64,000 nt of DNA, from NCBI RefSeq assembly GCF_004341105.1, contig NZ_SLZK01000004.1, positions 1 to 64,000 on the forward strand, given 5' to 3'. The position numbers were made by a program, and so were the translations under genes. The DNA comes from Rhizobium sp. BK418. GTDB taxonomy: Bacteria; Pseudomonadota; Alphaproteobacteria; Rhizobiales; Rhizobiaceae. Shown piece by piece: positions 8,561 to 18,798 of the stretch; positions within the stretch are counted from its first letter, which is position 1, and each line of letters opens with the position of its first letter. The notes below the pieces were generated by a model. That model was not told the DNA's origin, did no database searches, and saw only the letters and a program-made list of their open reading frames with translations.

Positions 8561-8760
8561 TCATGCAAGATCGAAGCTTGCTTCCAGCTCACGGATGTTC
8601 TCGCTACTAAGTCTGTTCGCCGCCATCCCTGTGTAAGAATGAGCAGCTTGGCCGTTTCCTCCAGCTCTTCTGCCTCAAACACCGCACTCTCCAGCGAGCT
8701 TCCAGTAACGACAGGTCCGTGGTTTGCGAGGAGAACTGCCCTATGACGAGGTTGTGCCAA
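8561..8760 (-). pseudogene. 3' remnant of a class II aldolase/decarboxylase (OtnC/FucA-like)
   Basis: Read from 8745 downwards, the sequence gives HRAVLLANHGPVV, then ESAVFEAEELEETAKLL, the C-terminal signature of class II aldolases including OtnC-type 3-oxo-tetronate-phosphate decarboxylases. After about base 8631 the frame is lost. A one-base shift restores a plausible end, ANRLSSENIRELEASFDLA, followed by TGA at 8563-8561. Upstream of HRAV the match stops and an in-frame TGA appears. The piece is therefore both truncated and frameshifted. The rest of the interval 8403-8970 shows nothing recognisable apart from the promoter space for the flanking genes. Confidence 0.7.
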
Positions 8761-8970
8761 CCTGGTCGCTCACTTTTCTAATCAACCACTGCCGTCACAG
8801 GTCGCTTAATGAGAAGGTTGCGGCTGGGGCGTCTCTGTTGCCTGTCGTTCAATCCGATAAATTTGCTTAGTCATTCGCAAGGGGTGTTTTTCTGCCGCTG
8901 CGGCGCTCCAGATATTAGCGAGGCGCCGGCATATCGATGCCGGCAAGCCGCTCATTGAGGGAGACGATCC

Positions 8971-10254
8971 ATGACTGCACCGCATCCTCCAAGAACCCAC
9001 ATCGGCAATCATGCCCTGCATCCGGAAACCCAGATGCTGAACTATGGCTATGACCCGGAACTCTCCGAAGGCGCGGTCAAGCCGCCCGTCTTCCTGACGT
9101 CGACGTTCGTATTCAACTCAGCCGAAGATGGTCGCGATTTCTTCGATTACGTCTCGGGTCGGAAGGAGCCGCCGGAAGGCAAGGGTGCGGGCCTCGTCTA
9201 TTCACGATTCAACCATCCAAACAGTGAGATCGTCGAAGATCGTCTGGCGGTATACGAGCAGGCCGAGAGCGGCGCGGTATTTTCATCGGGGATGTCAGCC
9301 ATTGCGACGTTCCTGCTTGCCTTCGTCCGTCCGGGAGATGCGATCCTCCACTCACAGCCGCTCTATGGCGGGACGGAAACATTGCTTGCGAAGACCTTCC
9401 TCAATCTCGGCGTTTCCGCTGTCGGTTTTGCTGACGGCGTCAGCGAAGTCTCGGTAAAAGCTGCAGCCGAGGAGGCGATGGCCAAAGGCCGTGTCTCGGT
9501 CATCCTCGTCGAGACGCCCGCAAACCCGACCAACAGCCTCGTCGACCTCGCGATGATCCGGCGGATTGCCGATGCTATCGGTGAGAAGCAAGGTCACAGG
9601 CCTGTTGTCGCCTGCGATAATACGTTGCTCGGTCCGGTATTCCAGCGCCCGATCAAGCACGGCGCGGACGTTTCCCTTTATTCCCTGACCAAATATGTCG
9701 GCGGTCATTCGGATCTGATCGCCGGAGCAGCACTCGGCAGTCGGCCACTCATCAAGCAGGTAAAGGCGCTTCGCGGCGCAATCGGCACGCAGCTCGATCC
9801 GCATTCATGCTGGATGCTCGGGCGTTCACTCGAAACGCTGCAGATCCGCATGGAGCGGGCAGACAGCAATGCCAAGGCGGTGGCCGATTTCTTAAGGCAG
9901 CATCCCAAGGTCGAGACGATCCACTACCTGCCATACAACGATCCCGATTCCGCTGTTGGCAGAACGTTCGCGGCCCAGTGCAGCGGCGCTGGTTCGACAT
10001 TCTCCTTCGATATCAAGGGTGGTCAACCGGCCTCGTTCCTGTTTCTGAACACGTTGAAAATCTTCAAGCTCGCCGTCAGCCTCGGCGGAACGGAATCCCT
10101 GGCATCGCATCCGGCAACGATGACGCATTCGGGCGTGCCGGCCGAGGTGCGCCAGCGCATCGGTGTTCTCGATGCAACGATCAGGCTGTCGATCGGCATC
10201 GAACATCCAGACGACCTCATTGCCGATCTCACCCTTGCACTCGATGCAGCGTAG
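8971..10254 (+). CDS. Cys/Met-metabolism PLP-dependent enzyme (cystathionine gamma-synthase/methionine gamma-lyase family)
   Basis: This encodes 427 aa from ATG 8971, with GGGAGA upstream. Fold-type I PLP signatures are present: YSRFNHPN, the [10 protein letters not shown] cofactor loop, VETPANPT, and the lysine loop [11 protein letters not shown], whose Lys should form the Schiff base. The C-terminus has [20 protein letters not shown], typical of the family. Members carry out gamma-elimination or replacement on homoserine esters, cystathionine or methionine. Sequence alone does not tell which. It stands alone, ends at a clear hairpin, and lies convergent to the thu operon. Confidence 0.88.
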   Translation: MTAPHPPRTHIGNHALHPETQMLNYGYDPELSEGAVKPPVFLTSTFVFNSAEDGRDFFDYVSGRKEPPEGKGAGLVYSRFNHPNSEIVEDRLAVYEQAESGAVFSSGMSAIATFLLAFVRPGDAILHSQPLYGGTETLLAKTFLNLGVSAVGFADGVSEVSVKAAAEEAMAKGRVSVILVETPANPTNSLVDLAMIRRIADAIGEKQGHRPVVACDNTLLGPVFQRPIKHGADVSLYSLTKYVGGHSDLIAGAALGSRPLIKQVKALRGAIGTQLDPHSCWMLGRSLETLQIRMERADSNAKAVADFLRQHPKVETIHYLPYNDPDSAVGRTFAAQCSGAGSTFSFDIKGGQPASFLFLNTLKIFKLAVSLGGTESLASHPATMTHSGVPAEVRQRIGVLDATIRLSIGIEHPDDLIADLTLALDAA

Positions 10255-10296
10255 CGGCAGCGATGCTTAAACGGCATGAGCTTTGAACTCAAAGAG

Positions 10297-10316
10297 GGCC
10301 CGGTCACCCGGGCCTT
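10297..10316 (+). terminator. Intergenic hairpin between convergent genes
   Basis: A perfect 7-bp stem, GGCCCGG/CCGGGCC with a TCAC loop, is followed by TT. It lies 43 bases after the PLP-enzyme stop and just beyond the thuB stop on the other strand, so it may serve both directions. The T tract is weak. Confidence 0.6.
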
Positions 10317-10334
10317 CGATATTTCACCATGCCG

Positions 10335-11456
10335 TCAAACGACGAGAGCCAGCGTCGGCCCCTGATCGTCGGTCTTGTTTTCCTGCTCCTGGGCGGGCGG
10401 CCTGTCGGAGGCCAGCAGGTTGAGCTCCCGGCGTTCTTTCTCCGAGACGATCGCGAGGTCGATGACCTTCTGCAGGTTGGCGGCATGCCGGAAGTTGGGA
10501 TCGTCCTGCTTGCCGGTTCTCACTGCTTCGGCGAAGCGCTGGTAGTTGGTGAGCACTGGCGGCACGTCTATGCCGCGCCAGACGGCGTTTTCGATGTCGT
10601 CGCCGAAGCAGCCGCGAAGATCGGAGCCGTCTGGGCGGTGGATGACCTCGAGGCTGCCCTTCTCGCCATAGATGCGCAGCTTCAGCTCGTTCAGGTGGCC
10701 GGTCGCCCAGCGGCTGGCATGAATGACGCCGAGCGCACCGTTGGCAAAATCGACCGACATGGTGAAGCTGTCATTGGCGTCGAGCATATACTCGCCGATC
10801 TGGCCGCCCGGCGCCTTGTTGAAGGTCTTGAGCCGTGCAAAGACATGATCGATGTCGGTTGCGGCGCCGTAGGCTGCGAAATCGAGGATATGGATGCCGA
10901 CATCGCCGAGCACCCCGTTCGAACCGTGACCAGTAGACAAACGCCACAACCAGCGCGACTCCGTGCGCCAGTCGCCCCAGGCGCGCGAAACGAGCCAGCT
11001 CTGCAGATAGGAGGCTTCAACATGCTTGATCGTACCGAGTTCGCCCGCCAGCACCATCTCGCGGGCGCGCTGCAGCGGTGCGACATTGCGATAGGTGAGG
11101 TTCACCATATTGATGACACCAGCGGCTTCGGCAGCTTCGGTCATCTCCAGCGCGTGCCCGTAATTCTCCGCCAATGGCTTTTCGCAGAACACATGCTTAC
11201 CGGCGGCAATCAGTGCGAGGCTGGTCGGGTGGTGGATACGGTCGGGTGTTACATTCGTCGCCGCATCGAAGTCACCCCAGGCGATCGCTTCATCCAGGGT
11301 GCTAAACCGTTTTTCGATATTGAAATGATCGGCAAACTCATCGAGCCGTGTCCGATCGGTATCGACGGCGCCGACGACTTCCACACCATCGATGGCAAGG
11401 AAGTTGGCAACCTGGTTTCTGGCCATGACGCCCGTGCCGAGAACGAGTAGACGCAT
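10335..11456 (-). CDS. thuB: ThuB: Gfo/Idh/MocA-family dehydrogenase for trehalose-type disaccharides
   Basis: This encodes 373 aa. The N-terminal Rossmann fold begins MRLLVLGTGVMARNQ, and the catalytic EKP motif of the Gfo/Idh/MocA family is present in CEKPLAENYG at about residues 92-101. In Sinorhizobium meliloti ThuA and ThuB act together to turn trehalose, maltitol and related disaccharides into 3-keto derivatives. The gene is last in the operon and starts 11 bases after the thuA stop. The assignment rests on the intact thuEFGKA context. A long open frame on the opposite strand is a shadow of this gene. Confidence 0.9.
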   Translation of the reverse strand: MRLLVLGTGVMARNQVANFLAIDGVEVVGAVDTDRTRLDEFADHFNIEKRFSTLDEAIAWGDFDAATNVTPDRIHHPTSLALIAAGKHVFCEKPLAENYGHALEMTEAAEAAGVINMVNLTYRNVAPLQRAREMVLAGELGTIKHVEASYLQSWLVSRAWGDWRTESRWLWRLSTGHGSNGVLGDVGIHILDFAAYGAATDIDHVFARLKTFNKAPGGQIGEYMLDANDSFTMSVDFANGALGVIHASRWATGHLNELKLRIYGEKGSLEVIHRPDGSDLRGCFGDDIENAVWRGIDVPPVLTNYQRFAEAVRTGKQDDPNFRHAANLQKVIDLAIVSEKERRELNLLASDRPPAQEQENKTDDQGPTLALVV

Positions 11457-11467
11457 TGCTAATCTCC

Positions 11468-12253
<786 letters not shown>

Positions 12254-12327
12254 GTTTCTGCTCCTTCATAGCAAATGGCGGACCGGAACCGATGGGAGGC
12301 GGTCAGATCCTGTTTATATGATGGTGG

Positions 12328-13356
12328 TCAGGCTGCGCCCTTGAAAGGTATCCTCTCGAGTGCACGCCCGGATTGGTCGAAACGATGAATGCGATCCCTG
12401 GCCGGCGATACGCCCAGTTGCTGGCCGGGCTGGTGGCCCGATACGCCACTTTCCCGAACGACGAGAGGTTCGCCTGAGCCGATGTCGAGATAGACGAATG
12501 TGTCCGACCCAAGGATCTCTGAATGGATAACGGTGCCGCTCCAGACAGGTTCCTGATCCGTGAACTCGATATGCTCTGCTCTGACCCCGATGGTGTGGGC
12601 ATGATGGGGCGCCGCGAAAGGTCCGGAGAGGAAGTTCATTTTCGGCGAGCCGATGAAGCCTGCGACGAAGATCGAGTTCGGCGTCTCATAGAGCTCGATC
12701 GGTGTCCCGACCTGTTCGACGACACCGTCGCGAAGCACACAGATGCGGTCGGCCAAAGTCATCGCCTCGACCTGGTCGTGGGTGACATAAATCATCGTCG
12801 TGTCATGCATGCTGCGGTGAAGCTTGGCGATCTCCAGCCGCGTCGCGACACGCAGGGCCGCGTCGAGGTTAGACAATGGTTCGTCGAACAGGAAGACCCG
12901 CGGGTCACGAACGATGGCACGGCCGATCGCCACACGCTGACGCTGGCCGCCCGAAAGCTGGCGCGGCAGGCGCTCCAGATAGGACGAGAGCTGCAGCATG
13001 CCGGCCGCCTGTTCGACGCGCGCCTTGCATTCTTCTCTGCTCCGACCGGAGAGCTTCATGCCGAAGGCCATGTTTTCGAAGACGGTCATATGCGGGTAGA
13101 GCGCATAGGACTGAAAAACCATCGCGATACCGCGCTTGGAGGGGGACAGCCGATTGACGGGTTCGCCGTCGAAGGAGAGCGTGCCTGACGTGATGTCCTC
13201 CAGTCCGGAAATCAGTCGCAGCAGGGTGGACTTGCCGCAGCCGGAGGGACCGACGAAGACCATGAATTCGCCTTTGCGAATGTCCAGGGTCACACCTTTG
13301 ATCACTTCGAATGCACCGAAGCTCTTGCGGATATTGTCTAATCTGATCCTTGCCAT
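12328..13356 (-). CDS. thuK: ThuK: ABC transporter ATPase of CUT1 (MalK/UgpC) type
   Basis: This encodes 342 aa. Walker [10 protein letters not shown] lies at about residues 36-44, the signature is [14 protein letters not shown], Walker B is [11 protein letters not shown], and the H-loop is YVTHDQ. A C-terminal OB-like domain follows (IGVRAEHIEF). It energises import of disaccharide through ThuF and ThuG, and lies 12 bases after the thuG stop. Confidence 0.93.
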   Translation of the reverse strand: MARIRLDNIRKSFGAFEVIKGVTLDIRKGEFMVFVGPSGCGKSTLLRLISGLEDITSGTLSFDGEPVNRLSPSKRGIAMVFQSYALYPHMTVFENMAFGMKLSGRSREECKARVEQAAGMLQLSSYLERLPRQLSGGQRQRVAIGRAIVRDPRVFLFDEPLSNLDAALRVATRLEIAKLHRSMHDTTMIYVTHDQVEAMTLADRICVLRDGVVEQVGTPIELYETPNSIFVAGFIGSPKMNFLSGPFAAPHHAHTIGVRAEHIEFTDQEPVWSGTVIHSEILGSDTFVYLDIGSGEPLVVRESGVSGHQPGQQLGVSPARDRIHRFDQSGRALERIPFKGAA

Positions 13357-13368
13357 ATCGCGCTTTCT

Positions 13369-14199
13369 TCAGCCTTTGACGCCGCCGGCCGTCAGACCGG
13401 AAATGATGCGGCGCTGGAAAATAAGAACCAGGATGACGACGGGCACGGTGACGATGACCGAGGCCGCCATGATGTTGCCCCAGGGAATTTCGAACTGACT
13501 TCCGCCTGACAAGAGAGCGATTGCGACGGGCACTGTCCGTTGGGCATCCGATGATGTGAAGGTTAGGGCGAAAAGAAATTCATTCCAGGCCGTGATGAAG
13601 GCGAGCAGGCCCGTGGTGACCAATGCCGGCCACATCAACGGCATGAACACGCGGGTGATGATGACCCAGGCAGAGGCGCCATCGACGATGGCCGCTTCCT
13701 CGATCTCGATTGGCAGATCGCGCATGAAAGTGGTCAGGACCCAGACCGTGAAGGGCAGGGTGAAGATCATGTAGGAAAAGATCAGCGCGAAGGGCGTGTT
13801 GAAGATGCCGATCCAGCGAATGAGCTCGAAAAGCCCTGCCAGCACGGCAATCTGGGGAAACATCGACACCGACAGGATGGTCAGCATCAGAAGTGCACGG
13901 CCCCGGAAATGTACACGGGCAAGCGCGTAGGATGCAGTCACGGCGAGCAATATTGAGGCGGCGACCACGATGCAGGCAACGAGCAGTGAATTGCCGAGGC
14001 TGCGGATGAAGCTGCCTGTCGTCAGCACGCCGGTATAGTTCTCGAGCGAGATCGATGTCGGCCAGTAGGTCACGTCGAAAAGGGCTGTGCCGGCCTTAAA
14101 GCTCGTCAGGATCGCGTAGTAGAACGGGAACACTGCGACGATGACGATGACGGCAACCAGCAGATAGAACAGGGTGTTTTTTGTGGCTGTTAGCAGCAT
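13369..14199 (-). CDS. thuG: ThuG: inner-membrane permease of the trehalose/maltose-type importer
   Basis: This encodes 276 aa with six predicted membrane segments, beginning with an uncleaved hydrophobic helix at residues 9-30. The EAA loop that contacts the ATPase reads EEAAIVDGASAWVIITRVFMP-like around residues 180-200. Its start overlaps the thuF stop by one base (TGATG), so the two permeases are translationally coupled. Size and position fit the MalG-type partner. Confidence 0.92.
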   Translation of the reverse strand: MLLTATKNTLFYLLVAVIVIVAVFPFYYAILTSFKAGTALFDVTYWPTSISLENYTGVLTTGSFIRSLGNSLLVACIVVAASILLAVTASYALARVHFRGRALLMLTILSVSMFPQIAVLAGLFELIRWIGIFNTPFALIFSYMIFTLPFTVWVLTTFMRDLPIEIEEAAIVDGASAWVIITRVFMPLMWPALVTTGLLAFITAWNEFLFALTFTSSDAQRTVPVAIALLSGGSQFEIPWGNIMAASVIVTVPVVILVLIFQRRIISGLTAGGVKG

Positions 14200-15185
14200 C
14201 AGCGTTCACTCCCCCCGAGTCTGACGCGGCCGAGCCAGATGTAGAGCACGGTGACTGAAGCGATGATGAGAAAGAGAACGGTGGAGGCAGTCGCACCGTA
14301 GGCGAACTTATCGAAATCGAACAGGTTCTCGCGCGCCATGACCGACATGGTCTTTGTCTGCGCGTTGTTGGGCGTCAGCACGTAAATCAGGTCGAAGATG
14401 CGCATAGCATCGAGCATGCGGAAAATTACCGCGACCATGATTGCCGGGCGCACCAGCGGCAGCGTCAGGCGCCAGAATACCCTGATCGGATTGATGCCGT
14501 CGATTTTTGCCGCTTCGTAGATATCGGCTGGAACCATCTGCAGAGCGGCGAGGATCAAAAGCGCCATGAAGGGCGTCGTTTTCCAGACGTCGACGATCAA
14601 CACGGCAATCATCGCGGTCTGGGGATCGGCCGTCCATGCGATCTTGTGGCTGATAAGCCCGAAGCCGAGAAGGATATCGTTCAGGATGCCGAACTGATCG
14701 TTGAGCATCCAGGCCCACATCTTGGCCGAGACAATGGTCGGGATCGCCCAGGGGATAAGGATGGCGGCGCGAACGATGCCGCGACCGACGAATTGAGCAT
14801 TCAACACAAGGGCGACGATCAGCCCAAGTGCGGTTTCGATCATCACTGACAGCAGCGTGAACTTTGCCGTGTTCCAAACGGCACCCCACCACGCGGGATC
14901 AGCCAGCAATCCCTTATAGACCGTGCGCCCGCTCTTCAGAGTGACCCAGGACAGATAATTGTCGAAACCGACGAACTTCGCGTCGCCAAGGTTCGTCAGG
15001 GACGCATTGGTGAAGCTGAAATAGATCGTGCGAAACAGCGGCCAGCCGGCAACGACCGCAAGGATGAACAGGGTTGGTGCCAGAAACATCCAGGCGGACC
15101 GGACGCGTTCAAAGCGCAACTCCGATGAGACGCTTTTGGCGCGCACGCCCGCCCTCAGCTTTTGCGAGACTGCAACTTCACTCAT
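14199..15185 (-). CDS. thuF: ThuF: inner-membrane permease of the trehalose/maltose-type importer
   Basis: This encodes 328 aa with a cytoplasmic N-terminus of about 30 residues, then a first membrane helix (WMFLAPTLFILAVVAGWPLF). The EAA loop is visible as YEAAKIDGINPIRVFWRLTL. It is of the MalF/UgpA type and pairs with ThuG. It lies 82 bases after thuE, and the gap holds a strong hairpin. Confidence 0.92.
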   Translation of the reverse strand: MSEVAVSQKLRAGVRAKSVSSELRFERVRSAWMFLAPTLFILAVVAGWPLFRTIYFSFTNASLTNLGDAKFVGFDNYLSWVTLKSGRTVYKGLLADPAWWGAVWNTAKFTLLSVMIETALGLIVALVLNAQFVGRGIVRAAILIPWAIPTIVSAKMWAWMLNDQFGILNDILLGFGLISHKIAWTADPQTAMIAVLIVDVWKTTPFMALLILAALQMVPADIYEAAKIDGINPIRVFWRLTLPLVRPAIMVAVIFRMLDAMRIFDLIYVLTPNNAQTKTMSVMARENLFDFDKFAYGATASTVLFLIIASVTVLYIWLGRVRLGGSER

Positions 15186-15228
15186 GGAATATCCGCTTCA
15201 TGGGACGTCGACGGAAGTATGGTTGGGT

Positions 15229-15257
15229 CGGCAGCGGCGGAAGGCCAGCCGCTGCCG
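15229..15257 (-). other. Stable hairpin between thuE and thuF
   Basis: A perfect 10-bp stem (CGGCAGCGGC/GCCGCTGCCG) with a 9-base loop lies in the thuE-thuF gap. There is no T run. Such hairpins commonly protect the 3' end of binding-protein mRNA, which allows more binding protein than permease to be made. That role here is inferred. Confidence 0.6.
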
Positions 15258-15267
15258 GTTCAATCGA

Positions 15268-16533
15268 TTACCAGGAATCGCCTTTGAGCGTGGTCAGATC
15301 GGCTTCGAGAAGTTCGAGGTTTTCTTCGGCGGTACCGTTACCGGAGAGCGTGTTATGCACCGCGGTCCAGAACTTTGCGGAAACCTCGTTGTACTTGACC
15401 TTCGCGACTGCAGAGGGACGCGGTACGGCATTTTGGAAGATCGGCTTCCAATTCGGCATGAACGGCTGGGCAGCAGCGACGTCCTTGTCGTCGTAAAGCG
15501 CAGACCGGGTTGGCAGGTTGGAAAGCTCGATAGCGCGCTGCTTCTGGCTTTCCTCCGATGTGAGGAATTTGACGAGTGCGATGGCCACATCCGGACTCTT
15601 CGAGTATTTCGAGACGGCAAGATTCCATCCGCCGAGCGTCGAGGAAGGTTTGTCGCCTTCGGCGGCAACGGGAAGGGTCGTGACGTCGAACTTGCCCTTG
15701 ACGGGGCTGTCAGGGCCATTGCCCAGCGCGTAGGCGTAAGGCCAGTTGCGCATGAACACGGCGTTGCCGGTCTGCCAGACGCCGCGGGATTCCTCTTCTT
15801 GATAAGCAAGCACGCCGCTTGGCGAAATCGTGCCGACCCAGCCCTTAGCCCGATCGAGTGCTGCCGCCGCCTTCTCGTTGTTGATCGAAATCGTGCCGTC
15901 CGTCTCGATGATCTGACCGCCGCCCGAAGACTTCACCCATTCGAGCGCATCGCAGGTCAGGCCCTCATAGGCATTGCCCTGGAAAACGTAGCCCCACAAA
16001 TCCTTCTGGCCTGCAGCGCGCTCCTTTTCCTGGATCTCCTTGGCGGTTGCCTCCATCTCGTCCCAGGTCTTCGGCGGCTGCTTGCCGTATTTCTCGAGCA
16101 GATCCTTGCGATAGAAAAGCGCCGGCGCATCCGTGTAAAGCGGCATCGCGACCAGGCGGCCATTCACGGTCTGCGATGCGACGATCGCCGGGAAGAAGTC
16201 GCCGACGACGTCCTTGGTGGCGTCCTTCAGGTCGATGAACTGGTCGGCGAGCTGCGGAGCCCAGATGACATCCGTCTGGTAGACGTCGACGTCCGTGTTG
16301 CCGGCCGCGAGCCACAGCCGATATTGCGAAAACTGTTCCGTGGACGAGGACGGCATGGTGACGATCTTCACCTTGTTGCCCGTCGCTTTTTCGAAGGCGT
16401 CAAGCTGCTTGCGGAACAGATCAAGGTTCTTGCCGGTGGAACTCGCTGAAACACTGATCTCGGCGGCGTAGGACGGCAATGTCGCGCCAATAAGTGCAGC
16501 TGCCACGGCGACTGCTGTGAAACGAAACTTCAT
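15268..16533 (-). CDS. thuE: ThuE: periplasmic disaccharide-binding protein
   Basis: This encodes 421 aa. A Sec signal peptide (MKFRFTAVAVAAALIGATLPSYA, cleaved near AEIS) precedes a family 1 extracellular solute-binding domain of MalE type, with DVYQTDVIWAPQLA and a closing region near LSNLPTRSALYDD. It captures trehalose, maltose or similar disaccharides for ThuFGK. It is the first gene of the operon, and its promoter region carries a candidate ThuR site. Confidence 0.93.
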   Translation of the reverse strand: MKFRFTAVAVAAALIGATLPSYAAEISVSASSTGKNLDLFRKQLDAFEKATGNKVKIVTMPSSSTEQFSQYRLWLAAGNTDVDVYQTDVIWAPQLADQFIDLKDATKDVVGDFFPAIVASQTVNGRLVAMPLYTDAPALFYRKDLLEKYGKQPPKTWDEMEATAKEIQEKERAAGQKDLWGYVFQGNAYEGLTCDALEWVKSSGGGQIIETDGTISINNEKAAAALDRAKGWVGTISPSGVLAYQEEESRGVWQTGNAVFMRNWPYAYALGNGPDSPVKGKFDVTTLPVAAEGDKPSSTLGGWNLAVSKYSKSPDVAIALVKFLTSEESQKQRAIELSNLPTRSALYDDKDVAAAQPFMPNWKPIFQNAVPRPSAVAKVKYNEVSAKFWTAVHNTLSGNGTAEENLELLEADLTTLKGDSW

Positions 16534-16549
16534 TTTTCCCTCCCAAAGA

Positions 16550-16569
16550 CCAAATTGAAATCGATTTGG
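16550..16569 (-). promoter_or_regulatory. Candidate ThuR operator upstream of thuE
   Basis: The 20-bp imperfect palindrome CCAAATTGAAATCGATTTGG is centred on ATCGAT, as expected for a LacI-family site. It lies 17 bases before the thuE start codon, where bound repressor would block transcription. A 17-bp core recurs exactly near thuR. Confidence 0.6.
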
Positions 16570-16723
16570 TTAGGAAAAACTGTCAGAAGGCCGGTATCAT
16601 GTCAAGACTTGGCTCTGCTCGCGACTATAACTTGTGAATAACCGCGAAAATTCGTTTAAAATCAATGAGAATGCTGGACATGATGTTTTTTGAAGGACAC
16701 GGCTGTTCGTTCCGGTGGCAACG

Positions 16724-16740
16724 AAATTGAAATCGATTTG
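16724..16740 (+). promoter_or_regulatory. Second candidate ThuR operator, upstream of thuR
   Basis: This repeats AAATTGAAATCGATTTG exactly, in the same orientation as the copy at 16552-16568 and 172 bp away. It lies about 90 bases before thuR and suggests autoregulation or looping across the divergent promoters. Confidence 0.6.
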
Positions 16741-16830
16741 AGAAAATATAGTTGACGGTATAGAATGTCGAGTTCGGGGCGCCGATGGTATAGAGCCAGG
16801 CAACGCAGGTGGTGAAAGTCATTTCAGTCA

Positions 16831-17856
16831 ATGAAACTCAAAGAGTTCGCAAAACAACTTGGATTGTCCCCGACGACCGTCAGTCGTGCGCTCAGTGGGT
16901 ATCCCGAGGTGAGCGAGGTAACGCGCGCCCGCGTTATTCAGGAGGCGGTGCGCCTGGGCTATCGACCGAACGTCAACGCCGTGAGGCTCAAGACCGGGCG
17001 GGTCGGCGCCATCGGCGTCGTCATGGGGCGCGCCGGTGAGTTCCATTTCGCGGAGTTCATGGCCGGTATGGCAGAACGTCTTGTGACGGAAGACACCGAC
17101 ATTCTGGTCATTCCGATGGCTGATCCTGAACACGATGCCGAGATGCAACTTTACAGGCGGTTGGCGGAAAGCCAGCGGGTCGATGCAATCATCGTGCACT
17201 CGCCCCGACCCAACGACCAGCGCATCGCGCTGCTGCACGAGCTCGGAATGCCGTTTCTCGTTCATGGCCGTTCCGACATCGACGTGCCGCACTCTTGGCT
17301 CGATATCGACAATGAAGGGGCCGTGCGCCGCGCGACCTCACATCTGCTCGATCTTGGTCATACCAGGATCGCGATGATCAACGGCCGCCAGGGAGCGACC
17401 TATGCACTGCATCGCGATATCGGCTATCGCAGCGCGTTGCAGAGCCACGGGATCGAAGTCGATCCGCAGCTGATCGCCAACGGCAATTTTACCGATGAGC
17501 TTGGCTTCCGTTTTGCGCGATCATTCCTCGAACAACCTAAGCCGCCAACCGCGTTTGTCGCCGGGTCCATGATGACGGCGCTCGGCGTTTACCGGGCCGC
17601 TCGTTCACTCGGTCTTCAGGTCGGCAGCGACGTTTCGGTTATCGCCCACGATGACGTCTTTCCCTATTTGACGGCCGACAACATGGTCCCGTCGCTCTCG
17701 GCCACCCGTTCGTCGATGCGCGCCGCAGGAACGCGGTGCGCCGATCTTGTGCTGCAGCTTCTGGCCGGGCGTTCACCACTGGAAATTCATGAGCTTTGGC
17801 CGGTCGAGCTCATCCTGCGCGAATCCACAGGACCCGTGCGGACGCTCCAGACTTGA
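16831..17856 (+). CDS. thuR: ThuR: LacI-family repressor of the thu operon
   Basis: This encodes 341 aa with an N-terminal LacI helix-turn-helix ([19 protein letters not shown] at residues 2-20). A periplasmic-binding-protein-like sensor domain follows, with [12 protein letters not shown] and the late [11 protein letters not shown]. It is divergent from thuE, the arrangement known in S. meliloti. It probably represses both promoters until a disaccharide inducer binds. The start is the ATG in 'CAGTCAATGAAACTC'. Confidence 0.92.
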   Translation: MKLKEFAKQLGLSPTTVSRALSGYPEVSEVTRARVIQEAVRLGYRPNVNAVRLKTGRVGAIGVVMGRAGEFHFAEFMAGMAERLVTEDTDILVIPMADPEHDAEMQLYRRLAESQRVDAIIVHSPRPNDQRIALLHELGMPFLVHGRSDIDVPHSWLDIDNEGAVRRATSHLLDLGHTRIAMINGRQGATYALHRDIGYRSALQSHGIEVDPQLIANGNFTDELGFRFARSFLEQPKPPTAFVAGSMMTALGVYRAARSLGLQVGSDVSVIAHDDVFPYLTADNMVPSLSATRSSMRAAGTRCADLVLQLLAGRSPLEIHELWPVELILRESTGPVRTLQT

Positions 17857-18055
17857 GCGAGGGACGCCTGTAGGGCCTTCCGAACAGCAGCGGCACAGGA
17901 GCTTGGCCGGTTCGACTCTCCCCAAGGCGAGACGTATATTGCGAGGCAGAGAACGGCGCCGCGCTTTCAGAGATTATTGCCTCGCGGCGGCGCCCCGATG
18001 CATGGGGCTTGGCCGCGGCATCCCGCTTCGGCCCAGGAAGGGAAGGAGACAAAGC

Positions 18056-18628
18056 ATGACTAATGTAGCGATCCACCCGATCGTGGATTCGGGATACCGA
18101 GCGACCGATGCATCATTCGCCGGGGGCACGCTTGTATGCAACTGCGCGAACAATCCGGTAAAAGTCCGCGTCAAGGGCGACATTGCCCATAACCATGCCT
18201 GCGGCTGCACGAAATGCTGGAAGCCGAATGGGGCAGTCTTTTCTGTGGTTGCAGTGGCGCCGACCAGCAACATCGAGGTGCTAGAGAATGGGAACAAACT
18301 CGCGGTCGTGGATACCTCCGCACTGATCCAGCGGCACGCCTGCAAGGAATGCGGGGTTCACATGTACGGGCCGGTTGAGCGCGAGCATGCCTTCCAGGGC
18401 CTTTCCTTCGTCCACCCCGAACGGTTCCAGGAGAAGAGTTGGGCAGCACCCGGCTTTGCGGCCTTCGTATCGTCAATTATCGAAAGCGGATACGACCCCG
18501 GTAAAATGGGCGCCGTACGCTCGCGGCTCAGGGAGGTTGGGCTTGAGCCTTACGATTGCCTTTCACCCGCGCTGATGGACGCGATCGCTACCTGGACGGC
18601 GAAAAAGGCAGGGGTTCTCGCGGCCTGA
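18056..18628 (+). CDS. gfa: S-(hydroxymethyl)glutathione synthase / GFA-family enzyme
   Basis: From ATG 18056 (GGAAGGAG upstream) this encodes 190 aa. Zinc-binding cysteines occur as CNCANN, CGCTKCW and [10 protein letters not shown], the pattern of glutathione-dependent formaldehyde-activating enzymes. These speed the addition of formaldehyde to glutathione, feeding the AdhI/FrmA detoxification route. The length matches the dedicated Gfa subgroup rather than short GFA-like proteins. The partner dehydrogenase is not in this window. About 200 bases lie between thuR and this gene, without recognised features. Confidence 0.9.
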   Translation: MTNVAIHPIVDSGYRATDASFAGGTLVCNCANNPVKVRVKGDIAHNHACGCTKCWKPNGAVFSVVAVAPTSNIEVLENGNKLAVVDTSALIQRHACKECGVHMYGPVEREHAFQGLSFVHPERFQEKSWAAPGFAAFVSSIIESGYDPGKMGAVRSRLREVGLEPYDCLSPALMDAIATWTAKKAGVLAA

Positions 18629-18647
18629 TTTGGCGCAAATTCACCGG

Positions 18648-18674
18648 GTGCCGCCGCCAGTATCGCGGCGGTAC
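18648..18674. terminator. Hairpin between convergent gfa and tetR genes
   Basis: A 10-bp stem (GTGCCGCCGC/GCGGCGGTAC, one G-T pair) has a 7-base loop. It lies 19 bases after the gfa stop in the convergent gap. It may end transcripts from either side, although T tracts are absent. Confidence 0.5.
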
Positions 18675-18798
18675 TCCCATATCACTGTGACGGCTCACGA
18701 TATGAGGCGGGCATTTCGGTGATTGATAGCTTGACCGTCGCCTGCGGATATTCGGCAGATCATCTGGCCATGCCCGTCGTCTGATCTGTTCCCGCCGC

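Noticed and set aside
10329..11450. 373-aa plus-strand open frame opposite thuB
   Set aside because: It mirrors thuB codon by codon, is His/Val/Asp-rich without domains, and thuB itself has clear catalytic motifs.
15028..16449. 473-aa plus-strand open frame opposite thuE
   Set aside because: It is a shadow of the binding-protein gene, with Arg-rich composition and no recognisable fold.
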